A stretch of 64,000 nt of DNA from 40CM-4-69-5 sp036556905 (lineage in GTDB: Bacteria > Methylomirabilota > Methylomirabilia > Rokubacteriales > CSP1-6), in contig DATBIM010000112.1 in the NCBI GenBank assembly GCA_036556905.1, positions 5,340 to 69,339 on the forward strand, written 5' to 3'. The number at the start of each line of letters is the position of its first letter. Positions within the stretch are counted from its first letter, which is position 1. Position numbers and translations under genes: made by a program. Shown piece by piece: positions 33,083-40,557 of this stretch. The notes beneath the pieces are model-generated. The model made no database searches, was not told where the DNA came from, and worked only from the letters and a program-made list of their open reading frames with translations.

Positions 33083-33124
33083 CGGCCCGCGACGCCGGCG
33101 CCGCGCCTCGCGTATCATCTGGCA

Positions 33125-33532
33125 ATGGCCCAGCGGCGCCCTATGATCGAGTTCTCCGCTGGCGGTCTGGTCGTCGACGATGGCCGCCGCGTGCTCCTCA
33201 TCCGGGCCCGTGACCTCCGCAACCGCTCGGTGTGGACGTTGCCCAAGGGGGCTCCGGCCGCCGGGGAGTCCACCGCGGAGACCGCCGTGCGCGAGGTTCG
33301 CGAGGAGACCGGCTATCGGTGTGAGATCGTGCGAGAGCTCGAGCCGATCACCTACTGGTTCCAGCGGAACGGCCGCCGCGTAAGGAAGACGGTGCGGTGG
33401 TATCTCATGCGGCCGGTGGAGAAGGTGGGCGACCACGACCACGAGGTGGAGGAGGTGGCCTGGGTCGAGCGTGAGGAGGCCCTGACCCGGCTCCGCTACG
33501 ACTCCGACCGCAAGCTACTGGCTTCGCTCTGA
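33125..33532 (+). CDS. NUDIX hydrolase
   Basis: 135-aa pyrophosphohydrolase with a complete Nudix box (G-x5-E-x7-REVREETGY, about residues 40-62). The opening EFSAGGLVVDDGRRVLLIRAR and the ending HEVEEVAWVEREEALTRLRY are typical of small NUDIX enzymes that clean up nucleotide derivatives, such as diadenosine polyphosphates or damaged nucleotides. TATCAT lies 4 nt before the ATG, with no ribosome site. Its 3' end overlaps the convergent cyclase gene by 18 bp, so the two transcripts would be antisense at their ends. Confidence 0.88.
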   Translation: MAQRRPMIEFSAGGLVVDDGRRVLLIRARDLRNRSVWTLPKGAPAAGESTAETAVREVREETGYRCEIVRELEPITYWFQRNGRRVRKTVRWYLMRPVEKVGDHDHEVEEVAWVEREEALTRLRYDSDRKLLASL

Positions 33533-36500
33533 GCCCTGCGCGAGCGAGCGCGCCAGGGCCCGGCAGCGCTCGATCAGCACCATCAAGCCCAGCTCGTCGG
33601 CGATGTCCTGGGCCTCGTCCAGGTGCCGTGCGGCGGCGGCGCGGTCGCCACGGCGCGTGGCCAGCTCGGCCCACGTCAGCTTGATCTGCCCCTCGGCGCT
33701 TCGCTCGCCGTGGCGCTGGGCAAAATCGAGCGCCGTCTCGAGCTCGGCTTCGGCCCGAGCGAGGTCACCCAGGTTCAGGTGGGCCTGGGCCAGGATGAGG
33801 TGGTTGCTGCACCGGGTGACGAAGACGTTGGCGCGCTGCTGAAGCTCGGCCGACTCGAGCTCGGGGGCGATCGCCTCCGCCGCCCGCCCGGCCATCACGT
33901 AGGCGTGGCCGAGGTGACGCAAGGCGTTGACGAGCTGGCCGACGAAGCGCTTGTCGCGGCAGGTCGCCACCGTCGCCTCGAGCACCGTGATCGCTTCGGG
34001 CGTTCGCCCCAGCGAGGTCAGGACATGGCCATGGAACTGGGCCACCACCATCTGGCTGTAGAGATGGTTGGCGCCGTCGGCGACGCGCCGGCCGCGCTCG
34101 ATCCACTCCAGGGCCCCCCGCGCGTCGCCGAGCTCCACCAGCGCCTCGGCGGCGTCGACACAGGCGCCGGAATAGGGGAAGCCAGACAGGCCGAAGCGCT
34201 CCGTCTCCTTCCCGCCCTCGAGCCGCGCGACGATCTCCCGCGCATACTCGAGTGCCTGCGTCGGCTGGCCCAGCGCATTGTGGGCGTGGGCGAGGTAGAG
34301 GAGCCCAGTGATGCGGAGGCCAAGGTCTCCCGTGGCCGTCGCCCGCTCCAGGCACCGAGCGCCATACTCCCGCGCCCGATCCTGTTCGCCGCGGGCCCAG
34401 TGGTACTGCACGAAGAAGGCATAGATCGTGTCCAGGTAGGCGGGCATGCCGTGGCGGCTCGCCAGCTCTTCGGCCTCCTTGAAGAGGGCGAACAGCTCGT
34501 CAGGCCGTCCGCCCCGCCACAGCGGCGCCCGCATGGCCAGCCGGATCTCGATGCCGAGCCGGGCCCGGTCCGGGGCCTCGGGCTGGTGGCGCAGCGCCGT
34601 GAGCGCGGTCTGGTAGAACTCGACGGCCTTGTCGTCCACGCACAGGGCGGCGGCGCGCTCCGCGGCATCTCGTGCATAGCGCACGACCTTGTCCCAGACC
34701 TCGCCCCGGGTGAAGTGCTGGACCAGCTCCTCGGCGCGCTCCTCCAGTCGTCCCGCATAGAGCTCCTCAATGGCGTCACCGATCAGCGCGTGCAACCGGC
34801 GCCGCTCAGCCTGGAGGAGGGAGCCGTAGGCCACGTCCTGGGTGAGCGCGTGGCGGAAAACGTACTCGGGGTCACCGAAGCCGGCCTTCTCGTAGATCAA
34901 CTCGAGCCGCTTGAGGTCCGCCAGGCTCTGCTCGAGCCGATCGCGTAGCTCGGACACCCGTCGCAGCAGCGTCAGCGCGAACTCTCGCCCGATGACGGCG
35001 GCCGTCTGCACGGTGCGCTTCTGCGCTTCCTCCAGGCGGTCCAGACGCGCGGCGATCACATCCTGCACCGTCTCCGGTACGGCGATGGCAGCCGCCGCCC
35101 GGGTCAGCACCAGCTGACCTCCCTCGGGGCGCACGGCGCCGGTCTCCACCAGCGCGTGCCCGATCTCCTCCAGAAAGAAGGGGTTGCCCTCGGCCTTGGC
35201 GGCGATGACGCCGGCCAGCTCGTGGGGCAAGTCATTCACGCCGAGGGTAGCCCGGACAACGCGGATGGCGTCCTGCTCGTGCAGGGGCTGCAGTGCGATC
35301 CGCCAGAAGTACGTCCGGTCGCCGAACGGCTGCTGATAGACCGGCCGGTAGGTCACGATCAACAGCACGGCCATGCCGGGGAGACTGTCGGCCAGCGATT
35401 TCAGAAGGTCTTCGGAACCGCTGTCGATCCAGTGCAGATCCTCGACGACCAGGACGTGCGGTGCCCGGCGGCTGATGGCCGCAAGCAGGCGCTGGACGGC
35501 GGCGACGATCCGGGCTCGCCGCTGCGCCGGCTCCATCGCCGCCACGGCGCCATCTCCGGGGTCCACGGAGAGGAGGTACCGGAGGAAGGCCTCCGACTGC
35601 GCGGCGTCAGGGCCCAACGGCTCGAGCCCGCGTCGGATCTTTTCGATGACCTCGCGCTCGGTATCGTGGTCGGTGACGGCGAAGTGACGCTTGAGCAGCT
35701 CCGCGATGGCCAGGAACGGCACCGCCTGGCCGAAGGACACGCAGTCGCCCTCGATCCAGGTCGCCTCCTCGCCGAGCCGCTCTCGGAACTCGAGCAGGAG
35801 CCGGGACTTGCCAATGCCCGCCTCACCGACGACGAAGACGACTTGCCCGCGCCCGGCGCGGGCCGCCGTCCACGCCCGGTCCAGCGTGGCCAGGGCGTCG
35901 GTACGGCCGAGCAGGGGAGACAGGCCCCGGACGGCCCGCGCGGCCAGGCGGGTCGTGCCGGCGTGGGCCCGGAGCAACTCCCAGGCCGCCACGGGCTGGG
36001 TCCGGTTCTTCACCGTGACCGTCCCCAACTGGCGCAGCTCGAAGTAGGGAGCGATGAGACGCTCGGTGGCCTCGGCGACCACGATGTGCCCGGGCTCGGC
36101 GAGCTGCTGCATGCGGGCCGCGGTGTTCGTCGTGTCGCCCACCGCCGTGTAGTCCATGCGCAGGTTGTCGCCGATGGCGCCCACGACGACGAGGCCGGTG
36201 TTGAGCCCCAGACGGACCCGAAAGTCCACGCCCCGCGTTCGCCGCAGCTCCTCGCGGTACCCGGCGAGCGCGCGCTGCATACCCAGCGCAGCGTGGCCAG
36301 CCCGCACCGCGTGATCCTCATGGGCCACCGGGGCCCCGAACAGTGCCATGAGCCCGTCACCGAGAAATTGGTTCACCGTGCCCTCGTAGCGGTGGACCTC
36401 GGCCAGCATGAGCTCGAAGGCGCGATTGATCAGCCCGTGCACCTCCTCGGGATCGAGCCGCTCGGACAGCGAGGTGAAGCCCGACACGTCGGCGAACAGC

Positions 36501-36760
36501 ACGGTGACCTGTTTGCGCTCGCCGCTGAGGGCGCCGCGGTCCTTGAGAATGCGTTCGGCCAGGTGGGGCGGCGTATAGGCCTGGGGCGCGGCGAAGCGGT
36601 CGACGGTCTGGGTCAACGGTCGGCCACACTGGCCGCAGAACTTGGGGTTGCCCGGCAGACGAGCCCCACACGACGGACAGACGAGCTCCAGGGAGGCGCC
36701 GCACTCCTCGCAGAACTTCACGCCGGGGCGGTTCTCTCTCGAGCAGGCCGAGCAGCGCAT
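33515..36760 (-). CDS. Class III nucleotide cyclase with zinc ribbon, AAA ATPase and TPR domains
   Basis: 1081-aa signalling protein. Order: double zinc ribbon (CSAC...CEEC and CPSC...CGQC, 1-50), class III cyclase (about 80-260; LFADVSGFTSLSE and LGDGLMALFG carry the metal Asp residues; TTNTAARM carries the Asn and Arg), AAA/STAND ATPase (about 280-640; Walker A GEAGIGKSR, LVVEDLHWID), then TPR-like helices to the end. The purine-selecting Lys of adenylate cyclases is Gln (NQFLGDG) and the partner position is Thr, so nucleotide choice is uncertain. ATG 36760 is preferred to ATG 36769 because TACAAT sits exactly 7 nt before it and overlaps the latter. Confidence 0.85.
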   Translation of the reverse strand: MRCSACSRENRPGVKFCEECGASLELVCPSCGARLPGNPKFCGQCGRPLTQTVDRFAAPQAYTPPHLAERILKDRGALSGERKQVTVLFADVSGFTSLSERLDPEEVHGLINRAFELMLAEVHRYEGTVNQFLGDGLMALFGAPVAHEDHAVRAGHAALGMQRALAGYREELRRTRGVDFRVRLGLNTGLVVVGAIGDNLRMDYTAVGDTTNTAARMQQLAEPGHIVVAEATERLIAPYFELRQLGTVTVKNRTQPVAAWELLRAHAGTTRLAARAVRGLSPLLGRTDALATLDRAWTAARAGRGQVVFVVGEAGIGKSRLLLEFRERLGEEATWIEGDCVSFGQAVPFLAIAELLKRHFAVTDHDTEREVIEKIRRGLEPLGPDAAQSEAFLRYLLSVDPGDGAVAAMEPAQRRARIVAAVQRLLAAISRRAPHVLVVEDLHWIDSGSEDLLKSLADSLPGMAVLLIVTYRPVYQQPFGDRTYFWRIALQPLHEQDAIRVVRATLGVNDLPHELAGVIAAKAEGNPFFLEEIGHALVETGAVRPEGGQLVLTRAAAAIAVPETVQDVIAARLDRLEEAQKRTVQTAAVIGREFALTLLRRVSELRDRLEQSLADLKRLELIYEKAGFGDPEYVFRHALTQDVAYGSLLQAERRRLHALIGDAIEELYAGRLEERAEELVQHFTRGEVWDKVVRYARDAAERAAALCVDDKAVEFYQTALTALRHQPEAPDRARLGIEIRLAMRAPLWRGGRPDELFALFKEAEELASRHGMPAYLDTIYAFFVQYHWARGEQDRAREYGARCLERATATGDLGLRITGLLYLAHAHNALGQPTQALEYAREIVARLEGGKETERFGLSGFPYSGACVDAAEALVELGDARGALEWIERGRRVADGANHLYSQMVVAQFHGHVLTSLGRTPEAITVLEATVATCRDKRFVGQLVNALRHLGHAYVMAGRAAEAIAPELESAELQQRANVFVTRCSNHLILAQAHLNLGDLARAEAELETALDFAQRHGERSAEGQIKLTWAELATRRGDRAAAARHLDEAQDIADELGLMVLIERCRALARSLAQGSERSQ

Positions 36761-36767
36761 CGGGCCC

Positions 36768-36773
36768 ATTGTA
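36768..36773 (-). promoter_or_regulatory. -10 box TACAAT of the cyclase gene
   Basis: TACAAT on the minus strand ends 7 nt before ATG 36760, leaving a GGGCCCG linker without a ribosome site. The nearer ATG 36769 overlaps the box, so initiation at 36760 from a leaderless mRNA is expected. Confidence 0.55.
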
Positions 36774-36814
36774 CGTCGAGGCCCGCTGGCGTCCGGCTCT
36801 GAGGCGTCGTGCGA

Positions 36815-37255
36815 TCAGGCGCGCGCGGTGAGCGTGCTCGTGCAGTGCGGACAGCGCGTCGCCCGCACGTGTGCCTTGCCCAGGCAGTGCGGACACTCCC
36901 GCTCGGTAGGAGCGGCCGGGGCGGGCTGGCTGCGGGCGGTATTGACCGCCTTCACGACGAAGAAGAGCGCCCAGGCCACGATCAGAAAGTTGATCACGGT
37001 GTTGACGAAGAGCCCGTAGTTCAGGGTGGCGGCGCCGGCGTCCCGGGCGGCTTTGAGCGAGGAGTAATTGCCGGCGCCCAGGACGATGAACAGGTCGGTG
37101 AAGTCGACGCCCCCCAGGAGCTTGCCCAGCGGGGGCATCAAGATGTCCTTGACGAGCGAGGTCACGACGGCGCCGAAGGCGGCGCCGAGCACGACGCCGA
37201 TGGCGAGGTCCAGCATGCTGCCCTTGAGCGCGAACTCCTTGAACTCCTTGAGCAT
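36815..37255 (-). CDS. mscL: Large-conductance mechanosensitive channel
   Basis: 146-aa MscL, which opens under membrane tension to release solutes on osmotic downshock. The N-terminal amphipathic helix MLKEFKEFALKGSMLDLAIGVVLGAAFGAVV leads into TM1, followed by the periplasmic loop and TM2 (NTVINFLIVAWALFFVV). After TM2 there is a cytoplasmic extension with two Cys pairs (CPHC...CPHC, about 122-140) that should bind zinc; such tails occur in some MscL proteins but not in E. coli. GGAGGTGGCTG precedes the ATG. It stands alone between the HOT and cyclase genes. Confidence 0.93.
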   Translation of the reverse strand: MLKEFKEFALKGSMLDLAIGVVLGAAFGAVVTSLVKDILMPPLGKLLGGVDFTDLFIVLGAGNYSSLKAARDAGAATLNYGLFVNTVINFLIVAWALFFVVKAVNTARSQPAPAAPTERECPHCLGKAHVRATRCPHCTSTLTARA

Positions 37256-37336
37256 CAGCCACCTCCTGGGTGAAGAGTCGGCTGCAGGAATCCCGTAGGC
37301 GAGCAGGCGCTCGCGATGGAGCTCACCAGGCTCTCG

Positions 37337-38626
37337 TCACCACAGGCTGAGCGCGTCGTGCAGGATGCCGTCCAGTTCCTCGGCCCCGACGGGCCGGGGG
37401 GCGCCTGAGAGCAGCCGGGGTTGCTTGAGCGTGCCCTCGATGAGGGCGGGGACATCGCGCTCGCCATACCTGATCGCCGTGAGGCCGTTGGGAATCCCGA
37501 CGTCGCGCATGAGGGCCAGCAGCGCCCGCGGGAGCGCTTCGCGGCGCTCGCCCTCCGATAGCCCGGCGGTCGGCACCCCCATCAGCTCCGCGGCGCGGAG
37601 ATGGCGCTCCGGCGCCGTGGGATAGGTGAAGCGAAAGACGGCGGGGGCGGTCAGGATCACCGAGACGCCGTGCGGCACCAGCGGGTGGGAGGTGCGGTAG
37701 CCGGCCGGCACCCAGTCGCGAACGAGACCGGCGATCGGGTAGGCGACGGCGTGCGGGATGTGCACTCCCGCATTCCCGAACCCGATGCCGGCGTAGTTGG
37801 CGGCAAGCGCCAGATGCAGGCGGGCCTCCAGGTCCAGGCCGTTGAGAACTGCCCGACGCAAGTACCGGCCCACGTACTCGATGGCCTTCTCGCACCATAT
37901 GTCGCTGGCCGGGTTGGCCCCAATGTAGGCCGGCCGGTCGGGGGGATGATGCTTGGGCCGCGCATTGAACGGCCGGGTCGTGTACGACTCGATGGCGTGC
38001 GTCAGGATGTCGGCTCCCGCGGCCGCCGTGACTTCGGGCGGCGCGGTGAGGGTATTCAGGGGATCGACGACACCGAGCGCGGGACGCAGGAGCCGGTGCG
38101 AGATGCCCGCCTTGAGGTGCTGCCCGAGGACATGGGTGACGGCGACCGCGGTGGTCTCGCTCCCGGTCCCGGCCGTGGTGGGCACGGCGATCATCGGCTT
38201 GAGCGGGCCCGGCACCGGCCGGCCGCGCCCGACGGGTTTGTTGATGTAATCGAGGAGGGGGGCCGGGTAGGTGGCCAGGAGGTTTACCGCTTTGCACGTG
38301 TCCAGGGCGCTGCCGCCCCCGACGCCGATCAGGCCATCGAACTCCTTGGTCCGCGCATACTCGGCGGCCTCCTCCATGGAGCGATCGGTCGGCTCGACCT
38401 CGACACCGTCGTAGACGTCGGCCTTGATACCCTGCTCGCCCAGCAGGGCCCGGATCCGTTCGGGCAGGCCCAACTCAGCGATATTCTTATCCGTCACGAT
38501 GAGGACGCGCCCCAGAGCCAGGCGCTGGGCGTCATAGGCGATCTCGTCGGTGGCGCCGAGCCCAAACTTGATCGGCGACATTTCCATGACGAAGACGGTT
38601 TCGGTGGGTAGCGTGACGCCCTTCAT
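37337..38626 (-). CDS. Hydroxyacid-oxoacid transhydrogenase-like iron-containing alcohol dehydrogenase
   Basis: 429-aa group III (iron-type) alcohol dehydrogenase. The distinctive blocks INKPVGRGRPVPGPLKPMIAVPTTAGTGSETTAVAV, NRPAYIGANPASDIW-like NDPDRPAYIG region, GIGFGNAGVHIPHAVAYPI and HPLVPHGVSVILTAPAVF follow those I know from ADHFE1, the hydroxyacid-oxoacid transhydrogenase that couples 4-hydroxybutyrate oxidation to 2-oxoglutarate reduction without free cofactor turnover. Metal-binding His residues are present in HAIESY and HIPHAVAYP. Start: ATG 38626 behind GGGGGG is preferred to ATG 38641. TATAAT at 38663-38658 is the likely -10. 4-hydroxybutyrate as substrate is inferred from family. 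Confidence 0.78.
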   Translation of the reverse strand: MKGVTLPTETVFVMEMSPIKFGLGATDEIAYDAQRLALGRVLIVTDKNIAELGLPERIRALLGEQGIKADVYDGVEVEPTDRSMEEAAEYARTKEFDGLIGVGGGSALDTCKAVNLLATYPAPLLDYINKPVGRGRPVPGPLKPMIAVPTTAGTGSETTAVAVTHVLGQHLKAGISHRLLRPALGVVDPLNTLTAPPEVTAAAGADILTHAIESYTTRPFNARPKHHPPDRPAYIGANPASDIWCEKAIEYVGRYLRRAVLNGLDLEARLHLALAANYAGIGFGNAGVHIPHAVAYPIAGLVRDWVPAGYRTSHPLVPHGVSVILTAPAVFRFTYPTAPERHLRAAELMGVPTAGLSEGERREALPRALLALMRDVGIPNGLTAIRYGERDVPALIEGTLKQPRLLSGAPRPVGAEELDGILHDALSLW

Positions 38627-38657
38627 CGAGACCCCCCCCATGCGAACGCGCGCCGAG

Positions 38658-38663
38658 ATTATA
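38658..38663 (-). promoter_or_regulatory. -10 box TATAAT upstream of the transhydrogenase gene
   Basis: Perfect TATAAT on the minus strand. The expected start near 38651 leaves a leader of about 25 nt to ATG 38626, containing a G-rich stretch that can act as ribosome site. No clear -35. Confidence 0.5.
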
Positions 38664-38735
38664 GCCCCAGGCTTTCCGGGCGCGGCTCGACAGGGGGGCG
38701 TGAGCGATCCCCGGGGCCTGACCCCCGGGACGTCG

Positions 38736-39386
38736 TCAGGCCCGGGTCAAGAAGGTCAGCAAGGGTATCTGCTTGGGGGCCTCCTGGAATCGGCACCGCA
38801 ACGAGGGACGCTCGAGGACCTCAACGTAGGCTCCCATCACCATCCGGTAGTAGTGGGGGTGTCGGCCGTTCGGGCCTCCGTTGTACTCGGTCAGCGCCTC
38901 CCGGATCGAGGCTTTCCGGGTCATGATGTCTCTCAAATACGCCATGGCGAACCGGGTGCTGACCACGGGGTCGGCCAGGTCGCCGAGCTCCCGCTTGCTC
39001 TTGTTGAGCTGAGGCCGTCGGAACTTGCCGAGCTGCGGTTCGAATATCGCTGCTGTGGTAGGCAGGATCTGAAACAGCCCGATCTCCCCTGCCGCCCCGA
39101 CCGCTTCGTGCCTGAAGTCCGACTCGACCTCCGCCTGGGCCAGGGCCAGGCAATGGTCGATCCTTGAGCGTTGGGCCTCCACCATCAGTACCTCCGGGAA
39201 GCCCCGGAAGGCGCTGATCGGAGCCTGGGGGTTCTTCTCGGCTACATGGCTGAGGATGGCCCGGCTCAGGCGCTCGGCATCCGCCTCCCCGGCTACCGCG
39301 ATGACGTGCCTGGAAAGGGCCATCCCGCTTACTGCGACCGCTATGAAGAACGCCAGCCCCGCGAACGTTTTGCTGTGCCGGCTCAT
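38736..39386 (-). CDS. Lytic transglycosylase (SLT domain), membrane-anchored or exported
   Basis: 216-aa murein transglycosylase. An N-terminal signal or anchor (about 6-27, FAGLAFFIAVAVSGMAL) precedes an SLT-type catalytic domain: ALAQAEVESDF with probable catalytic Glu88, then GAAGEIGLFQILPTTA and, near the end, REALTEYNGGPNGRHPHYYRMVM. It cuts peptidoglycan glycan strands in the periplasm, for remodelling or for inserting envelope machines. ATG 39386 has AAGGAGGA at good spacing and is preferred to starts further upstream. The region around it is less GC-rich than its neighbours, a weak hint of different ancestry. The 212 nt upstream (39387-39598) holds no gene that I can see. Confidence 0.82.
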   Translation of the reverse strand: MSRHSKTFAGLAFFIAVAVSGMALSRHVIAVAGEADAERLSRAILSHVAEKNPQAPISAFRGFPEVLMVEAQRSRIDHCLALAQAEVESDFRHEAVGAAGEIGLFQILPTTAAIFEPQLGKFRRPQLNKSKRELGDLADPVVSTRFAMAYLRDIMTRKASIREALTEYNGGPNGRHPHYYRMVMGAYVEVLERPSLRCRFQEAPKQIPLLTFLTRA

Positions 39387-39598
39387 ACGGAGAATCCTCC
39401 TTACCCTCAGCCAATCTCGATTCGATTCGTATCGGATCAGAAGGAAGGATGCTGATCTAACGCCGGCCATCATTGCACGTGACTGCGGTTTTGCGCAAGG
39501 GGTGGGATGCTGGAAGGGGCTAGGCTACTAGCCCAAGTAGAGCAAGCGCACTAGATACGGTGGTTAAGTCCCTTCATCTACTGGCCGTTGCGCATCCG

Positions 39599-39820
39599 TC
39601 AAATCCGTTGCGGGCGAGCCCTGACCGTCCGATAGAAGTCGGCTGGATTGTTGTCGGTCTTGCCTCCAACCGGCGCTCCGCACTCGCCGCAGACATAGTC
39701 GTACTTGTTCCCGGTCGGCAGGACGAGTAGCAGCTTCTTCCGAGTAGGCGTCGCCCGCCGGCACCGCGGGCAAAAGAGGCTGGTCGCCTCGAACTCCTCG
39801 AATGAACTGGGCTCTTTCAT
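39599..39820 (-). CDS. Small zinc-ribbon protein
   Basis: 73-aa cytoplasmic protein with two Cys pairs, FCPRCRRATPTRK and YVCGECGAPVGGK, about 27 residues apart, forming a single zinc ribbon. It lacks other domains. The LLLVLPTGNKYDYVC stretch resembles small conserved cytoplasmic proteins whose role is unknown; a zinc-ribbon partner of a larger enzyme, or RNA or DNA binding, is possible. The start ATG 39820 has TACAAT 8 nt upstream and no ribosome site. It is divergent from the HTH-receiver gene, sharing an 88-nt intergenic region. Confidence 0.65.
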   Translation of the reverse strand: MKEPSSFEEFEATSLFCPRCRRATPTRKKLLLVLPTGNKYDYVCGECGAPVGGKTDNNPADFYRTVRARPQRI

Positions 39821-39828
39821 GCCTGTGG

Positions 39829-39834
39829 ATTGTA
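39829..39834 (-). promoter_or_regulatory. -10 box TACAAT of the zinc-ribbon gene
   Basis: TACAAT on the minus strand, 8 nt before ATG 39820, no ribosome site in between; a leaderless or near-leaderless transcript is expected. Confidence 0.45.
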
Positions 39835-39868
39835 CAGGAAACCAGCGCCCCGCTCGCGCGTCCGAAAG

Positions 39869-39902
39869 TTGACAGAAGTATCAAAAACGTCATACGTATC
39901 AT
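39869..39902 (+). promoter_or_regulatory. Promoter elements upstream of the HTH-receiver gene
   Basis: A perfect -35 TTGACA (39869-39874) is followed by two -10 candidates: ATACGT-like at 17 nt (39892-39897) and TATCAT (39897-39902), the latter 6 nt before ATG 39909. A TATCA motif also occurs at 39879-39883. Which -10 is used cannot be decided by eye. Confidence 0.45.
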
Positions 39903-39908
39903 TTAGGT

Positions 39909-40511
39909 ATGTCTCGTCGTCCCCGTGAACCCAATCCCGATGGCACGCGTTATCTGACCACTCGGGAGTCGGCGGAACGCCTGGGCGTTACGATCAACGC
40001 GATCAAGGCCTGGATTCGGGAGAAGCGGCTACCGGCCCTCAGGACGCCGGGTGGTCACCATCGGATCGCCGAGGCCGACCTCGTCACCTTCCAGGCCGAA
40101 CTGGCCGAGAGTTGCCAGAAGGCGGCCCGGCCCCGGATCCTGGTCGTTGACGACGATGCTCCCCTTGCTGAGATCCTCAAGGAGTCGCTTCAAGATGAAA
40201 TGCCCGAGGCCCAGATCCGTACCGCTACCGATGGCTACGAGGCCCTGGTCCAGGTAGGGAGCTTCCGTCCCGATGTCCTGGCGCTCGACATCCGCATGCC
40301 ACGGCTGGACGGCTTCGAGGTGTGCCGACGCCTCAAGGCTCGCCGGGACACCGCCGCCATCCGCATCCTTGCCATGACGGCTTACTCGGAGGGCGAGGTC
40401 AAACGACGGATCCTCGCCTGTGGGGCGGAGGATTTCATCGAAAAACCCTTCTCCATCACTGACTTCCGCTCCCATATCGCGGCCCTGCTCGCCAAGAACG
40501 CTCCCCGCTAG
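39909..40511 (+). CDS. Xis/MerR-type HTH fused to a receiver domain
   Basis: 200-aa regulator with an unusual order: an N-terminal excisionase/MerR-like winged helix (15-62; YLTTRESAERLGVTINAIKAWIREKRLPALRTPGGHHRI) followed by a response-regulator receiver (75-198) with acidic pocket VVDDDA, phospho-acceptor Asp127 in LALDIRMPR, Thr/Ser in AMTAYS and Lys in EKPF. Most regulators carry the DNA-binding domain after the receiver. The cognate kinase is not adjacent. It lies 46 nt upstream of a haem-motif cyclase gene, suggesting a shared signalling role. DNA target unknown; its own promoter or that of the divergent zinc-ribbon gene are candidates. Confidence 0.85.
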   Translation: MSRRPREPNPDGTRYLTTRESAERLGVTINAIKAWIREKRLPALRTPGGHHRIAEADLVTFQAELAESCQKAARPRILVVDDDAPLAEILKESLQDEMPEAQIRTATDGYEALVQVGSFRPDVLALDIRMPRLDGFEVCRRLKARRDTAAIRILAMTAYSEGEVKRRILACGAEDFIEKPFSITDFRSHIAALLAKNAPR

Positions 40512-40557
40512 CTGCCCGAGAGGCTCCCCAGAGGCTCCGTGGTAGGATCGCCACGCC

